Positions 26,322-34,260 of a stretch of DNA of 64,000 nt are shown here, piece after piece. Where the stretch lies: contig CAWFBT010000025.1 in NCBI GenBank assembly GCA_963814095.1, positions 62,001-126,000 on the forward strand, given 5' to 3'. Origin of the DNA: JACVRW01 sp963814095. GTDB lineage: Bacteria > Actinomycetota > Thermoleophilia > Solirubrobacterales > Thermoleophilaceae. A program made the position numbers and the translations under genes. How positions within the stretch are numbered: position 1 is the stretch's first letter; every line of letters starts with the position of its first letter. The notes under the pieces are model-generated. The model saw only the letters and a list, made by a program, of their open reading frames with translations. It was not told the origin of the DNA and searched no databases.

Positions 26322-28286
26322 CTACGGGCGCCTGGACACCACCCCGCCGCGCCCGACCGGCTGGTTCGCCAGACGGGTGAGGGCCTTGCGGCGCTGCCGT
26401 GCCTTCTTCAGCGCGCGATGGGTGCGGTAGCGCACCCGCGCGGCGTTGGGCTCCCCGGAAGCCGCGCCCAGGAAGTTGGACGCGGGATTGCCCTTCAGGA
26501 ACGAGTAGGGGAGGTTGATCCTCCATGTCTCGCTCAGCTCCCGCTCGTTCGGGTCCTGCCGGCAGGGCGAGATCACACGCCATGCCTGCCAGGCAGCCGT
26601 CGGTGCCGCGCCGAAGGACCGGTTCGGCGACTGAACGCGCCGGTTGTCCATCCACTTCGTCGCCGACAGCAGCTCTTGCGAGATGAGGTATAGGCCGTTG
26701 TCGACGGCCAGCCGCGCCTTCGCGACCTTCGCACGTCCGAGTCCCTGCACATCCTGGATTCCTCGCTCGGTCCAGTTGCCCTCGGCGGGCACCGGATTGG
26801 CGAGCGACTTCAGCTCCCCGAGAATGTCCGACATCGCGAACGAGTCGGCGTGGGGGACGTTGCACTGCACGTCCTCCGGGAAGCCCTCCAGGAATCCATA
26901 CGAGCCCACCGTTCGGACCACCGTGAAGAACGGGTCGAAGGTGCGCTGCGTGCGCTCCAGCGTTCCGACATAGCTCTGAGCGAGGGCCAGCGTGAACTGC
27001 TCCATGCTGTCGTTGAGCGGTGTGTTGTCGAAGTTGGCGCTGCCGAGGATGAAGCCGCCCTCGGTGTTGCCGGCCGGCTCGACGTAGTACCGCTTGATCC
27101 ACGGAGTGTTGAGCTCCCAAGAGTCGGTCGGATGGGTGCCGACCTTGGTAATCGGGTTGCTGCTGCCGGAGTTGATCTCGATCAGCAGGTTCTTCTTGAG
27201 TCGGGAGTACGCCTCCCAGGCAGACCCGTTCCGCTGACTGTAGTCGCGGTAGCTCAGCGGGTCCTGGAGCAGCCGTTGCCCGTGGGTGTCCTCCGGGTCA
27301 TTGGGGTCGAGCTCCAGCTCGAACAGATAGCTCCCCCGCAGGATGTTCAGCAGCCGTCGCGCCTGCCAGTTGACGAACGGGAAGGCCCGAATGTTCTGCG
27401 GGACTGCGGTCAACGGGTTGACGCTGCTGTTCAGGCCGAGCATGCTCATCGCGAACACGAGATCGCCCCAGTCGAGCGTCTGCTTGGCGTCATGCACCAA
27501 GAGGGCCGCCTGACCGTCCGTGTACGAGTTGTGTCCGCCCCAGCCTGCATAGACGCCGATCGAGTTCACCGTCTTCTCGAGCGGCCGCAGTCCCGTGGTC
27601 GTCAGCGCCTGGCGGGCAGACATCCGCTGCCCCCGCAAATGGACCTCGCCGACTCCGACCATCGCGGCTCTGACCGAGGCATCCTGCGCCAGGTCGCCCC
27701 CGCCATCGGTGCCACGGGACAGAACGACCGGCGCAATCCGCTCGTTGAGCATGGCGATCAGCAGATCGACCAGCGCCGGATTCATTCCTGAATACCGCAT
27801 CCGATTGAGGGTTACCGCCATCTGCGCACGGATGACCTCTTCATCGGCGACTTCCGGGCCGAGGCCCGTGTGCTGCTCTCCGCCCCCGTGGACCCCCGTG
27901 AGCCGGAACCCGTCATACCTCCGCTGAACCAGCAGCTCGGCGGTCTCCGGAGCGAGCGGATCGCCCTCGAAGATCACCACTTCGCGCTCCGCGCCGCCGC
28001 CGCGGTTGAACCCGTAGATCGGGACCTCCTGACGGGCTCCCTCCAGCACCAGCTCGAGGTTGTCCGCAGAGCTCTGGCGGTGCGCAGCCGAGACGCGCAC
28101 CTTGGCGCCGTGCCTCGCGATGTCCACCACTTCCTGGACCGTCAGGTTCTTGCCGGTCAGGGTGATCGTCTCACCCGCCTTCGTCGGCGTGATCGGGTTG
28201 TAGCTCTGGGCGCTCGCCCCGGCGGGCACTCCGACCAGCAGCACAACGACCACAAACAAGGCACAACTGAGCCTTCTCATCGACAT
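26322..28286 (-). CDS. Secreted histidine/aromatic ammonia-lyase homologue lacking the MIO triad
   Basis: About 654 aa. A signal peptide (RLSCALFVVVVLLVGVPAGASAQ) is followed by a HAL/PAL-type fold: VPIYGFNRGGG matches the YGVNTGFG loop with its catalytic Tyr, LLQDPLSYRDYSQRNG matches QDxYSxRxxPQVxG, NLLIEINSGSSNPI matches the LExEINSxxDNP segment, and ANFDNTPLNDSMEQFTLALAQ the NFHG helix. At the MIO site, where HAL has GSVGASGDLAPL, this protein reads RGTDGGGDLAQD: Ala-Ser-Gly is replaced by Gly-Gly-Gly (plus strand 27696-27704), so the cofactor cannot form. Lyase enzymes are normally cytoplasmic and ~510 aa; this one is exported with a longer C-terminus. Start 28286 or 28280 (both after AGAGGTGAGGAG). 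Function unknown; non-catalytic binding or a new chemistry. Confidence 0.75.
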   Translation of the reverse strand: MSMRRLSCALFVVVVLLVGVPAGASAQSYNPITPTKAGETITLTGKNLTVQEVVDIARHGAKVRVSAAHRQSSADNLELVLEGARQEVPIYGFNRGGGAEREVVIFEGDPLAPETAELLVQRRYDGFRLTGVHGGGEQHTGLGPEVADEEVIRAQMAVTLNRMRYSGMNPALVDLLIAMLNERIAPVVLSRGTDGGGDLAQDASVRAAMVGVGEVHLRGQRMSARQALTTTGLRPLEKTVNSIGVYAGWGGHNSYTDGQAALLVHDAKQTLDWGDLVFAMSMLGLNSSVNPLTAVPQNIRAFPFVNWQARRLLNILRGSYLFELELDPNDPEDTHGQRLLQDPLSYRDYSQRNGSAWEAYSRLKKNLLIEINSGSSNPITKVGTHPTDSWELNTPWIKRYYVEPAGNTEGGFILGSANFDNTPLNDSMEQFTLALAQSYVGTLERTQRTFDPFFTVVRTVGSYGFLEGFPEDVQCNVPHADSFAMSDILGELKSLANPVPAEGNWTERGIQDVQGLGRAKVAKARLAVDNGLYLISQELLSATKWMDNRRVQSPNRSFGAAPTAAWQAWRVISPCRQDPNERELSETWRINLPYSFLKGNPASNFLGAASGEPNAARVRYRTHRALKKARQRRKALTRLANQPVGRGGVVSRRP

Positions 28287-28321
28287 TCTCCTCACCTCTA
28301 GTCATGTCAGGTGACAGCGGG

Positions 28322-28347
28322 GACCAGCCGGCCACGGCCGGCTGGTC
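28322..28347. repeat. Perfect 12-bp inverted repeat in the leader of the lyase-like gene
   Basis: GACCAGCCGGCC and GGCCGGCTGGTC flank a 2-bp centre. In RNA it would be a very stable hairpin about 36 nt before the lyase-like start codon on the minus strand. No U-tract. It could be an operator, an attenuator, or the end of the small ORF upstream. Confidence 0.5.
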
Positions 28348-28348
28348 G

Positions 28349-28504
28349 TCATCGCCCGGCGGAATGTCTGAAGCAGGCGGCCACGTTCTGAACCGCCCAG
28401 CCCCTTTCACGGATAGACCGGTGCCGTGCTGCCGCAGTCAACCGCGCGTCCGTCTCGCGGTTGCATGACGCCGCGGCCGCTTCCGTGCGGCCGGCTTTGG
28501 CCAT
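28349..28504 (-). CDS. Possible small protein (51 aa) upstream of the lyase-like gene
   Basis: MAKAGRTEAAAASCNRETD begins 6 nt after a strong GGAGAGGAG ribosome binding site and ends at TGA 28349, just before the hairpin at 28322-28347. It is basic, without a signal peptide or known motif. Support is only the good start site and position; it could instead be a leader peptide. The rest of 28505-28726 holds no gene that I can support. Confidence 0.33.
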   Translation of the reverse strand: MAKAGRTEAAAASCNRETDARLTAAARHRSIRERGWAVQNVAACFRHSAGR

Positions 28505-28726
28505 TCCGGTCTCTCCTCTCCGGTTGGCTACGTGTCGGCTGTGGCAGCCGAAAGGGCCGGATGCTCGTTCGCGCAAATACCCGACCCGGGTCCATCACAC
28601 CCCAAACGAGCATGCAGGACCCAGATGCGGCACCCTAGACGAATAGACCTACTTGTTCAAGGCGGCGGCTGTCACAGCCGGGGCTCGCGTCTCGTCACAT
28701 GATCAGACCCGATCGAAGGAGCCACC

Positions 28727-29077
28727 GTGAGACGAGGCGCCGCCAACCCAGAGACCGATGTCGTCGAGCCGCGAGCGGACCGAATCGATCCGGCGGATCT
28801 CGCCCGCGAGTTGTCCGAGTGGGCCGTGGGCCTGGGCATCATCGCCGTGGCGCTGTTCCCGCTGGCCGTTCCGCTCGTCGCCCTGACCGCACTCGCCGCG
28901 CTACCGCTCGTGCTGCTGGCCCTGGTCGCCGCGCTGCTGGCGCTGCCGTTCCTCGCGATCCGGGGGCTGGTGCGGCGCGTCATGGCGCACCGCCGCGCCG
29001 CGGACGGGGTCGCGACGAGCCCGGAGCTTGAGCCGACGCGCCGGCCTCAGCGGGGGTGGGTGGAGATCACCCGCTGA
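28727..29077 (+). CDS. Small membrane protein, unknown function
   Basis: 116 aa. Acidic soluble start (RIDPADLARELSEW), then two closely spaced hydrophobic helices: AVGLGIIAVALFPLAVPLVALTAL and LPLVLLALVAALLALPFLAI, and a basic tail. GAAGGAG lies 6 nt before the GTG. Family not recognised. Confidence 0.65.
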   Translation: MRRGAANPETDVVEPRADRIDPADLARELSEWAVGLGIIAVALFPLAVPLVALTALAALPLVLLALVAALLALPFLAIRGLVRRVMAHRRAADGVATSPELEPTRRPQRGWVEITR

Positions 29078-29113
29078 CCCGGCCGGCGCTACCCCATGTG
29101 GGAGCATGCGCGC

Positions 29114-31294
29114 GTGAGCGGTCGGCTCCTCCTGGTCATTGCGGTACTCGTCGCCGGAGTCGTGGCCGCCGTCGGTCCGACAGCTGCGGCCGCCCGTGAG
29201 AACCTGGCGCTCACCGCCCGGGACGTGCCGTCGCTCGCGCGCGCCGGAAAGGGAGCGAAGGTCGCGCGCTCGGCCCTTCCGCGCACGCCACCGCGGGCGC
29301 TGCGCCGCGCGCGGACCTATGGCGCGGCCTTCGCCGGCGCCGGCCGGCGGCTGCGAGCGGGGGTGTTCGTCCTCGACAGCAAGGCGGGGGCCCGCCGCGC
29401 CCTGCGCGCCGCCGCGGCGGGCATGTCGCGGCTGCGCGGACTCGGCGACGCCGCCTTCAAGCGCAGCCGGGCGACCCGAAGGGCCGCTACAGCCGCGGTC
29501 GTGTTGCGGGTGGGCGGGGCCGTCGCCGCCGTCCGCTACTCCGGCCCGCGCGCGATCACCGCCAAGGGGGCTGCATTGGCCGCCGAGGCCTACGCGTCCG
29601 TGCTCGCGGCACGGCTGAGTGGCAGGCTGGGCCGCACCGCCTGGCAGAGGGTGATGGATGCCATCCGCAACGACGGGTCGGTCACTCCCAGGCTCGCCAC
29701 GAAGGCCTTTGCGATCGCCTATGGCTCGATCCCCGGCGCCAGGCGGCCGCGTTCCCGGCTGGGAACACCGAGCGACGGGACCCTGGCCGTACAGCTCGTG
29801 GCGCGAGTCTGGGGCCGGCTCACGGCGGCACAGCGGCGCGCGATCGAGCGAGCGGTTCAGGCGCCGCACTCGACACGCGCTCGCGCGAGCCAGGGTGACC
29901 TGACGGAGGATCCAGCACTGCAGGCCGCCGCTGACGCCCACGCCGCCTTCTTCACGCAGCGGATGGGGGTGCCGGCGCCCGACATCGAGGTCTTCACGAC
30001 GACCGAGGAGCTGAAGACTCCCGGCGGTACGAAGATCAACGGCGACGCCCTCCCGCTCGACGCGAATGGCGGCTGGGGCGGTCCGATGGTGTCCTGCCGG
30101 GTCCGGATCACGCCGCTCGGGCAGCAGCAGAGCGCGAACGGCCTGGACACGACGCTTGCTCACGAGGTGTTCCACTGCTTCCAGTACACGCTCGAGGACT
30201 TCACCGGCCTCGCACCATGGATTCTGGAAGGGACCCCGACCTGGGCCAGTTACATCGCGGCCAACACCGAGCGCCAGCGCGGCGTCGGGCAGTACATGCC
30301 CTACGTCAACTCGCCGGAGACGCACCTCTTCAGTCGCGCCTACGACGCCGTCGGCTTCTGGGGCTGGGCCGAGCAGGCGGGCGGCGCCGATCAGCTCTGG
30401 GCCCGAATGCCCGCGATTCTCAGCGCCGGGGGGAATGGGAAGGCGTTCGAGCTCGCCGGCGGCACGGACCCCGCTTTCCTCGACGCCTGGGCGTCCGCCA
30501 GCTTCCGCTACGCGGCCGCCGGCGCGGCGTGGAACCAGGTGCGCCCCTACGCAGTACCGCACACCGAGACCCCGCCGCCGGCGACCGTCGTCGATGCCGA
30601 CACCGATCTCGGGGCAGGCGCCTTCACGGTGCGCCAGTTCCGCATCCTGCGCGATCAGTCGAAGCCGCTCGTGCGGGTGCAGCGGGTCGCCGGTCACGTG
30701 CGTGCCGGCACCCCCGCGCAGGACTTCGGGCCGGTCGAGCAGGACTGGTTCTGCTTCGGGACCTGTGCGTGCCCGAACGGCCAGGCCAGCAGCATTCCCG
30801 CGCATCGGCCCGTCGGGGGGCCCGAGCTCTCGCTCGGCCAGACGGGCGGGGCGAGCGACGCGCTCGCCCGGCTCGACTACCACGCGCTCGACGAGTTCTG
30901 CTCGAAGCCCGGGACCGGCGTCACCGTCAGCGGCGCCACGAGCATCACGATCGGCGAGCCGGGCTACTGCGTCCGCCCATTCCCCGGCGTCTTCCAGGTT
31001 CAGCTGCCACTGAACGCCGGGGGGCAGAAGATCGCCCAGGTCGTGCTCGAGATAACCGGATTCACGGGTGCGGGCAGCTACCCAACCGCGCCGTCGGTCG
31101 CCACCGTCTACGACTTCCGCGCGGCACCTGCGCACCTCTGGGAAACGCCGGTCAACGGCGACATCACCGTCCAGAACCCCGGCGGCGCGGCCGGCGAGGG
31201 CGCGTTCGGCACCGTCGGCAGCGTCACCTCGGGCACGAGCGTGGAGCTCGGAACGACGACCGTCAACGTGTCGGGCACGTGGAGCTGCCGATGA
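29114..31294 (+). CDS. Secreted HExxH metallopeptidase-like protein
   Basis: 726 aa. Signal peptide GRLLLVIAVLVAGVVAAVGPTAAAA, basic propeptide-like region, then AHEVFHCFQ with a zinc-binding HEVFH (350-354) and WILEGTPTW with Glu372, 18 residues after the second His. That is the spacing of gluzincin-type metalloproteases, where the downstream Glu is the third ligand. The C-terminal ~200 residues contain a Cys-rich patch (FCFGTCACPNG) and a beta-rich end. The GTG at 29114 is preferred to ATG 29096 because GGGAG precedes it by 9 nt and the signal peptide begins there. No MEROPS family is assigned. Confidence 0.65.
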   Translation: MSGRLLLVIAVLVAGVVAAVGPTAAAARENLALTARDVPSLARAGKGAKVARSALPRTPPRALRRARTYGAAFAGAGRRLRAGVFVLDSKAGARRALRAAAAGMSRLRGLGDAAFKRSRATRRAATAAVVLRVGGAVAAVRYSGPRAITAKGAALAAEAYASVLAARLSGRLGRTAWQRVMDAIRNDGSVTPRLATKAFAIAYGSIPGARRPRSRLGTPSDGTLAVQLVARVWGRLTAAQRRAIERAVQAPHSTRARASQGDLTEDPALQAAADAHAAFFTQRMGVPAPDIEVFTTTEELKTPGGTKINGDALPLDANGGWGGPMVSCRVRITPLGQQQSANGLDTTLAHEVFHCFQYTLEDFTGLAPWILEGTPTWASYIAANTERQRGVGQYMPYVNSPETHLFSRAYDAVGFWGWAEQAGGADQLWARMPAILSAGGNGKAFELAGGTDPAFLDAWASASFRYAAAGAAWNQVRPYAVPHTETPPPATVVDADTDLGAGAFTVRQFRILRDQSKPLVRVQRVAGHVRAGTPAQDFGPVEQDWFCFGTCACPNGQASSIPAHRPVGGPELSLGQTGGASDALARLDYHALDEFCSKPGTGVTVSGATSITIGEPGYCVRPFPGVFQVQLPLNAGGQKIAQVVLEITGFTGAGSYPTAPSVATVYDFRAAPAHLWETPVNGDITVQNPGGAAGEGAFGTVGSVTSGTSVELGTTTVNVSGTWSCR

Positions 31295-31356
31295 GCTCTT
31301 GGCGATCGCCCGCGCGTTGCTTGGTCCAGGGCGGCGGGGAGGCCGACGACCCGGCG

Positions 31357-31758
31357 TCAGGCGGCGCGCAGCAGCCGGGGAGGCTCCCGCTCTTCCTCGT
31401 GCATCCGCCTGGCGGCTTCGAGATCCTCTCGGTGCTCGGCGGCCCACTCGTACATCGCCATCAGCGATTCCGTCAGGCTCCATCCGAGCGACGTGAGCGA
31501 GTACTCGACCTTGGGCGGCACCTCGGCGTACACCTGGCGGCCGATGAGGCCGTCGTGCTCGAGGGTCCGCAGGGTCTGGGTGAGGGTCTTCTTCGAGATC
31601 TCGCCCACCTCGTAGAAGACCTCGCTGTAGCGGCGCTTGCCGCTCGCGAGTAGATAGAGGACGTCGACGCTCCACTTGCCCGCGAGCAGATTGAGAACCA
31701 CGCGGGTGCCGCGAATCATCTGGAAATCGGTCACCTCGGTGCTGTGGAGCGCGGACAC
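31357..31758 (-). CDS. HxlR-family winged-helix transcriptional regulator
   Basis: 133 aa. LLAGKWSVDVLYLLASGKRRYSEVFYEVGEISKKTLTQTLRTLEHDGLI is the HxlR winged helix (usually GGKW...FxEL...ISxKxLTxxLRxLE), ending with KVEYSLTSLGWSL. The redox-sensing Cys often found near the HxlR N-terminus is absent. GTG start with a TACGGT hexamer 6 nt upstream and no Shine-Dalgarno. It converges with the metallopeptidase-like gene and is not clearly linked to a target operon. Confidence 0.88.
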   Translation of the reverse strand: MSALHSTEVTDFQMIRGTRVVLNLLAGKWSVDVLYLLASGKRRYSEVFYEVGEISKKTLTQTLRTLEHDGLIGRQVYAEVPPKVEYSLTSLGWSLTESLMAMYEWAAEHREDLEAARRMHEEEREPPRLLRAA

Positions 31759-31764
31759 ACCGTC

Positions 31765-31770
31765 ACCGTA
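31765..31770 (-). promoter_or_regulatory. -10 hexamer TACGGT of a probable leaderless transcript
   Basis: On the minus strand TACGGT-GACGGT-GTG: 6 nt between the hexamer and the HxlR start codon, with no ribosome binding site. Confidence 0.4.
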
Positions 31771-31805
31771 CGGCGGCGCCGCCGCCCTTCAATCGGCGAG
31801 GCTTG

Positions 31806-32639
31806 TCAGCCGATAGCCGTGCGTGCGTGGCAGCCGCTCGTGTCCGGGCACCGCCTCAGCACCCGGATCATCGGCGCGTCGCTGTGCCAGCGCAGCTCGA
31901 GCAGCAGCGACGCGGAGTTGTTGCCGTAGTCGAGCTCGCGCAGCGGCCGGCCTGCATTGACACGATGCTCGAGCACGTAGCGGCCGGCCCGCAGACCGGT
32001 CAGGGGGAGATACTGACCCTCGAGGTTGGCGGCGTAGTCGTCGCCGTAGCCGACCGAGATTCCCTCCTGCACACCGAGCAGTCCCGGCGCCGCGAGCCCG
32101 CAGCGGCTCGTGTACCTCGGCTCAGCCGGTGCCGCCCGCAATGACCCCCGCTCGACCCGGTAACGGTCGCCGAGGCAGAAGCCGGACTTGCGGTCCCTCA
32201 CGGCCGCCTGGCGAGCGTCTGCCCTGCGGAGCAGGTAGCGGTCGAACCCGAGCAGGTGCCAGTGACGGTGGTCAGGGGAGACGACGTAGCGCAGGCGTCC
32301 GACGCCCGCGACCAGTTCGGGAGCCGCTCCGTCGCGCTCGATCAGCTGGTTGGCGGTCATCGTCTCCGTGCCCGGAGCCGCTCGCCGCGCATCGATGATC
32401 AGCGGGCCATCGCCGAGGTTGCGAACGGCCGAGCGGAAGCCGAGCAGGTACCTCGCCTGGCCGTCCGACTGCACGCGCGTGATCGTGAGCCCGCGCGGGG
32501 TCTCCTGATCGAGGTCCGGGAGGCGTTCCGATCCGGCGGCGGATGCGTCGCTTCGGTGGATGGCGGTGAGCAGGACGATGCCGGTGGCAATCGTCACCAC
32601 GACGGGCAGAAGGCGGACCACGAGCACCCGTTGAAGCAT
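31806..32639 (-). CDS. Secreted/membrane-anchored lysyl oxidase-like protein
   Basis: 277 aa. An N-terminal hydrophobic segment (VVRLLPVVVTIATGIVLLTAI) acts as signal or anchor. DHRHWHLLGFDRYLLR (HRHWH at 124-128) corresponds to the copper-binding His-rich motif of lysyl oxidases, and RKSGFCLGDRY to the conserved GFCLxD. AGRYVLEHRVNAGRPLRELDYGNNSA matches the typical end (NP...ExDYxNN). Bacterial members are exported; whether this one forms the quinone cofactor and cross-links amines is not shown. ATG start with TAGCCT 7 nt upstream. Confidence 0.78.
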   Translation of the reverse strand: MLQRVLVVRLLPVVVTIATGIVLLTAIHRSDASAAGSERLPDLDQETPRGLTITRVQSDGQARYLLGFRSAVRNLGDGPLIIDARRAAPGTETMTANQLIERDGAAPELVAGVGRLRYVVSPDHRHWHLLGFDRYLLRRADARQAAVRDRKSGFCLGDRYRVERGSLRAAPAEPRYTSRCGLAAPGLLGVQEGISVGYGDDYAANLEGQYLPLTGLRAGRYVLEHRVNAGRPLRELDYGNNSASLLLELRWHSDAPMIRVLRRCPDTSGCHARTAIG

Positions 32640-32646
32640 CCCGGCG

Positions 32647-32652
32647 AGGCTA
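32647..32652 (-). promoter_or_regulatory. -10 hexamer TAGCCT of a probable leaderless transcript
   Basis: TAGCCT followed by CGCCGGG and the ATG at 32639 on the minus strand. The same hexamer and spacing occur before the TTG gene at 12630. Confidence 0.4.
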
Positions 32653-32796
32653 GCTCGGGGTGGGTTCGCCTGGGGAGGCCGCGCTCCCCCCAGGGCTCTC
32701 GGAGGCGCCCAGCGGCGGGGGTCGCCGGTCCTAGGTTGTCGTCAAGGCGCGGCCGTGCAGGCCGCTTCTGACCAATCTGGACCACGAAAGGAGCTC

Positions 32797-33660
32797 ATGA
32801 CGATGGTCCGCAAGACAACAATGGTGGCGCTGGCGTTGGCGTCCGGTCTGGCGCTCGCCGCGCCCGTCGGCAGCGCGTCCGCGCAGCCGCCGGGACCGGT
32901 CGCGCACAGTGCCGGTGGCGATGCTCCTCCGCTCAACCCCGCGATCGTCGGAGTGCCGATCGCGCGCACGGCTGAATCGCTCGACAAGGCCGCAGACGCG
33001 ATCGACAAGGGCAAGGGAGCCACGGCAGCCGGCCCGCTGAGGGCCTCGCGCAGGAACCTGATCCGCTCGTACAGGGGGGCGAAGTACCTGATCGCGAATG
33101 CGCCGCCCCCGCCGGCGGAGGACGCCCGCGCATCCGCGCGGAGGTTCAGCAGGGTCGCGCGCCGCGCGGTCCGCGTTGCACGCACCAGCGACCAGCGCGG
33201 CTGGATCCGCGCGCAAGCCAGTCAGGACGACGCCGTCGGCCCGGTATTCGCCGATGCGCCGACCGCGGTCTTCAGCGTGCTGACGAGCCAGTACTCCGCG
33301 GCGACGGCTGCTGTGGGGATCCTCCCGGACACGAAGGGCAACCTGCTGAAGCGGGTGAAGACCACGCTCAACACCGCGGTCATCCTTCGCAACCGCCTGG
33401 TCAAGATCATCCATGCGGCGGCACCGCCGCCCGTCGACGACGCGAGAGCCGCGCAGGATGTCGACGACGTCGTGACGTTCGACGTTCTGATGCCAGGCCT
33501 GAGCGTCCTCATCGGCGACGAGCTCCAGCAGATGCGGGCCGTCGCGTCTGACACGTCGGTGCCGGCCGCTTCGCGGACGGCGCTCGGCGACGTCATCGCG
33601 GCCGACGTGCAGATCCAGAACCTGGTCAACACGTGGTGGCCGCCCGAGATCGAGGACTGA
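32797..33660 (+). CDS. Secreted helical protein, unknown function
   Basis: 287 aa with a clear signal peptide (TTMVALALASGLALAAPVGSASAQ). The mature part is Ala/Arg/Asp-rich and helical; SLDKAADAIDKGKGATAAGPL and LINTAV-like stretches look like a four-helix arrangement, with APPPPAEDARASARR and APPPVDDARAAQDV hinting at an internal repeat. AAAGGAG 6 nt before the ATG. Family not recognised. Confidence 0.68.
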   Translation: MTMVRKTTMVALALASGLALAAPVGSASAQPPGPVAHSAGGDAPPLNPAIVGVPIARTAESLDKAADAIDKGKGATAAGPLRASRRNLIRSYRGAKYLIANAPPPPAEDARASARRFSRVARRAVRVARTSDQRGWIRAQASQDDAVGPVFADAPTAVFSVLTSQYSAATAAVGILPDTKGNLLKRVKTTLNTAVILRNRLVKIIHAAAPPPVDDARAAQDVDDVVTFDVLMPGLSVLIGDELQQMRAVASDTSVPAASRTALGDVIAADVQIQNLVNTWWPPEIED

Positions 33661-33693
33661 GAACAGGGCCGCACGTTGAAGGCCCAGCCCCGG

Positions 33694-33720
33694 AGCGGCC
33701 GGTCCTCAGGGCCGGTCGCT
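33694..33720 (+). terminator. Hairpin after the secreted helical protein gene
   Basis: AGCGGCCGG (33694-33702) pairs with CCGGTCGCT (33712-33720) with one G-U pair and a 9-nt loop, 33 bp after the stop. No U-tract follows. Confidence 0.35.
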
Positions 33721-33769
33721 GCCGGATCGGGTCCTTGGCGCCCGGCCGAACCACGCGAATGGAGGACAC

Positions 33770-34207
33770 ATGCGCAACAGACTGCTCATGATGTTGGTTG
33801 TGACGCTCGGCGTCCTGGCGATCGGCGTCTTGCCGGCGCCGGGCGGCGCGGTGCAGACCGCACAGGCACAGATCCAGGAACCGGCGGACGACACAACCGC
33901 CGGCGGCCTCGACGAGACCGACCTGGGCGAGCCCATCGACGAGACGGATCACCCGGCGGTGGACAACTCTGCGCCGGTGGCGCCGGCGCCGGGCGGCACC
34001 GCGCCTCAGGTGATCTACGTCCAGGTCCCGTCAGGTACGACGCCGAACAAGGCGGCGGGCAAGCGTAAGAGCGCGGCCAAGAAGCGCAAGCTCGCCCACA
34101 AGCGCAAGCTGGCCCGCAAGCGCAAGCTCGCACGGAAGCGCAAGCAGGCCCACAAGCGCCGGCTTGAGCACAGGCGAGAGCTCGCGCATCGCCACGGACG
34201 CCCGTAG
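33770..34207 (+). CDS. Secreted protein with a Lys/Arg hexapeptide-repeat tail
   Basis: 145 aa. Signal peptide LLMMLVVTLGVLAIGVLPAPGGA; acidic middle (ETDLGEPIDETDH); Pro-rich linker; then a highly basic tail from residue 98 with repeats of the type KRKLAH/KRKLAR (residues ~106-141). The opposite charges of the middle and tail suggest self-association or binding to anionic polymers such as wall polysaccharide or DNA; this is inference. GGAGG lies 5 nt before the ATG. A strong terminator follows at 34224. Confidence 0.68.
   Translation: MRNRLLMMLVVTLGVLAIGVLPAPGGAVQTAQAQIQEPADDTTAGGLDETDLGEPIDETDHPAVDNSAPVAPAPGGTAPQVIYVQVPSGTTPNKAAGKRKSAAKKRKLAHKRKLARKRKLARKRKQAHKRRLEHRRELAHRHGRP
34061..34192 (+). 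repeat. 18-bp-period repeat encoding the basic hexapeptides
   Basis: AAGCGCAAGCTCGCC-type units recur every 18 bp with third-position and occasional amino-acid changes, giving about six KRK(L/Q)A(H/R) units at the protein C-terminus. Confidence 0.65.
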
Positions 34208-34223
34208 CGCAGATCGATCAACA

Positions 34224-34254
34224 CGCGGCCCCTGCATTCAGTGCAGGGGCCGCG
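34224..34254. terminator. Bidirectional intrinsic-type terminator
   Basis: CGCGGCCCCTGCA (34224-34236) and TGCAGGGGCCGCG (34242-34254) form a perfect 13-bp stem with loop TTCAG, followed on the plus strand by CCTGTTT. It lies exactly between the convergent ends of the basic-repeat protein gene (34207) and the LysR gene (34261), so it probably serves both directions. Confidence 0.75.
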
Positions 34255-34260
34255 CCTGTT

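Noticed and set aside
28296..28726. Cobalamin, c-di-GMP or c-di-AMP riboswitch in the leader of the lyase-like gene
   Set aside because: I compared both strands with the conserved cores of these classes and found no matching core sequence.
28901..31675. 924-aa antisense open frame opposite the HExxH protein
   Set aside because: The sense strand encodes a signal peptide and HExxH/Glu motif; the antisense is low-complexity.
34061..34192. CRISPR array
   Set aside because: The 18-bp periodicity lies in frame inside a coding sequence with no spacers; it encodes hexapeptides.
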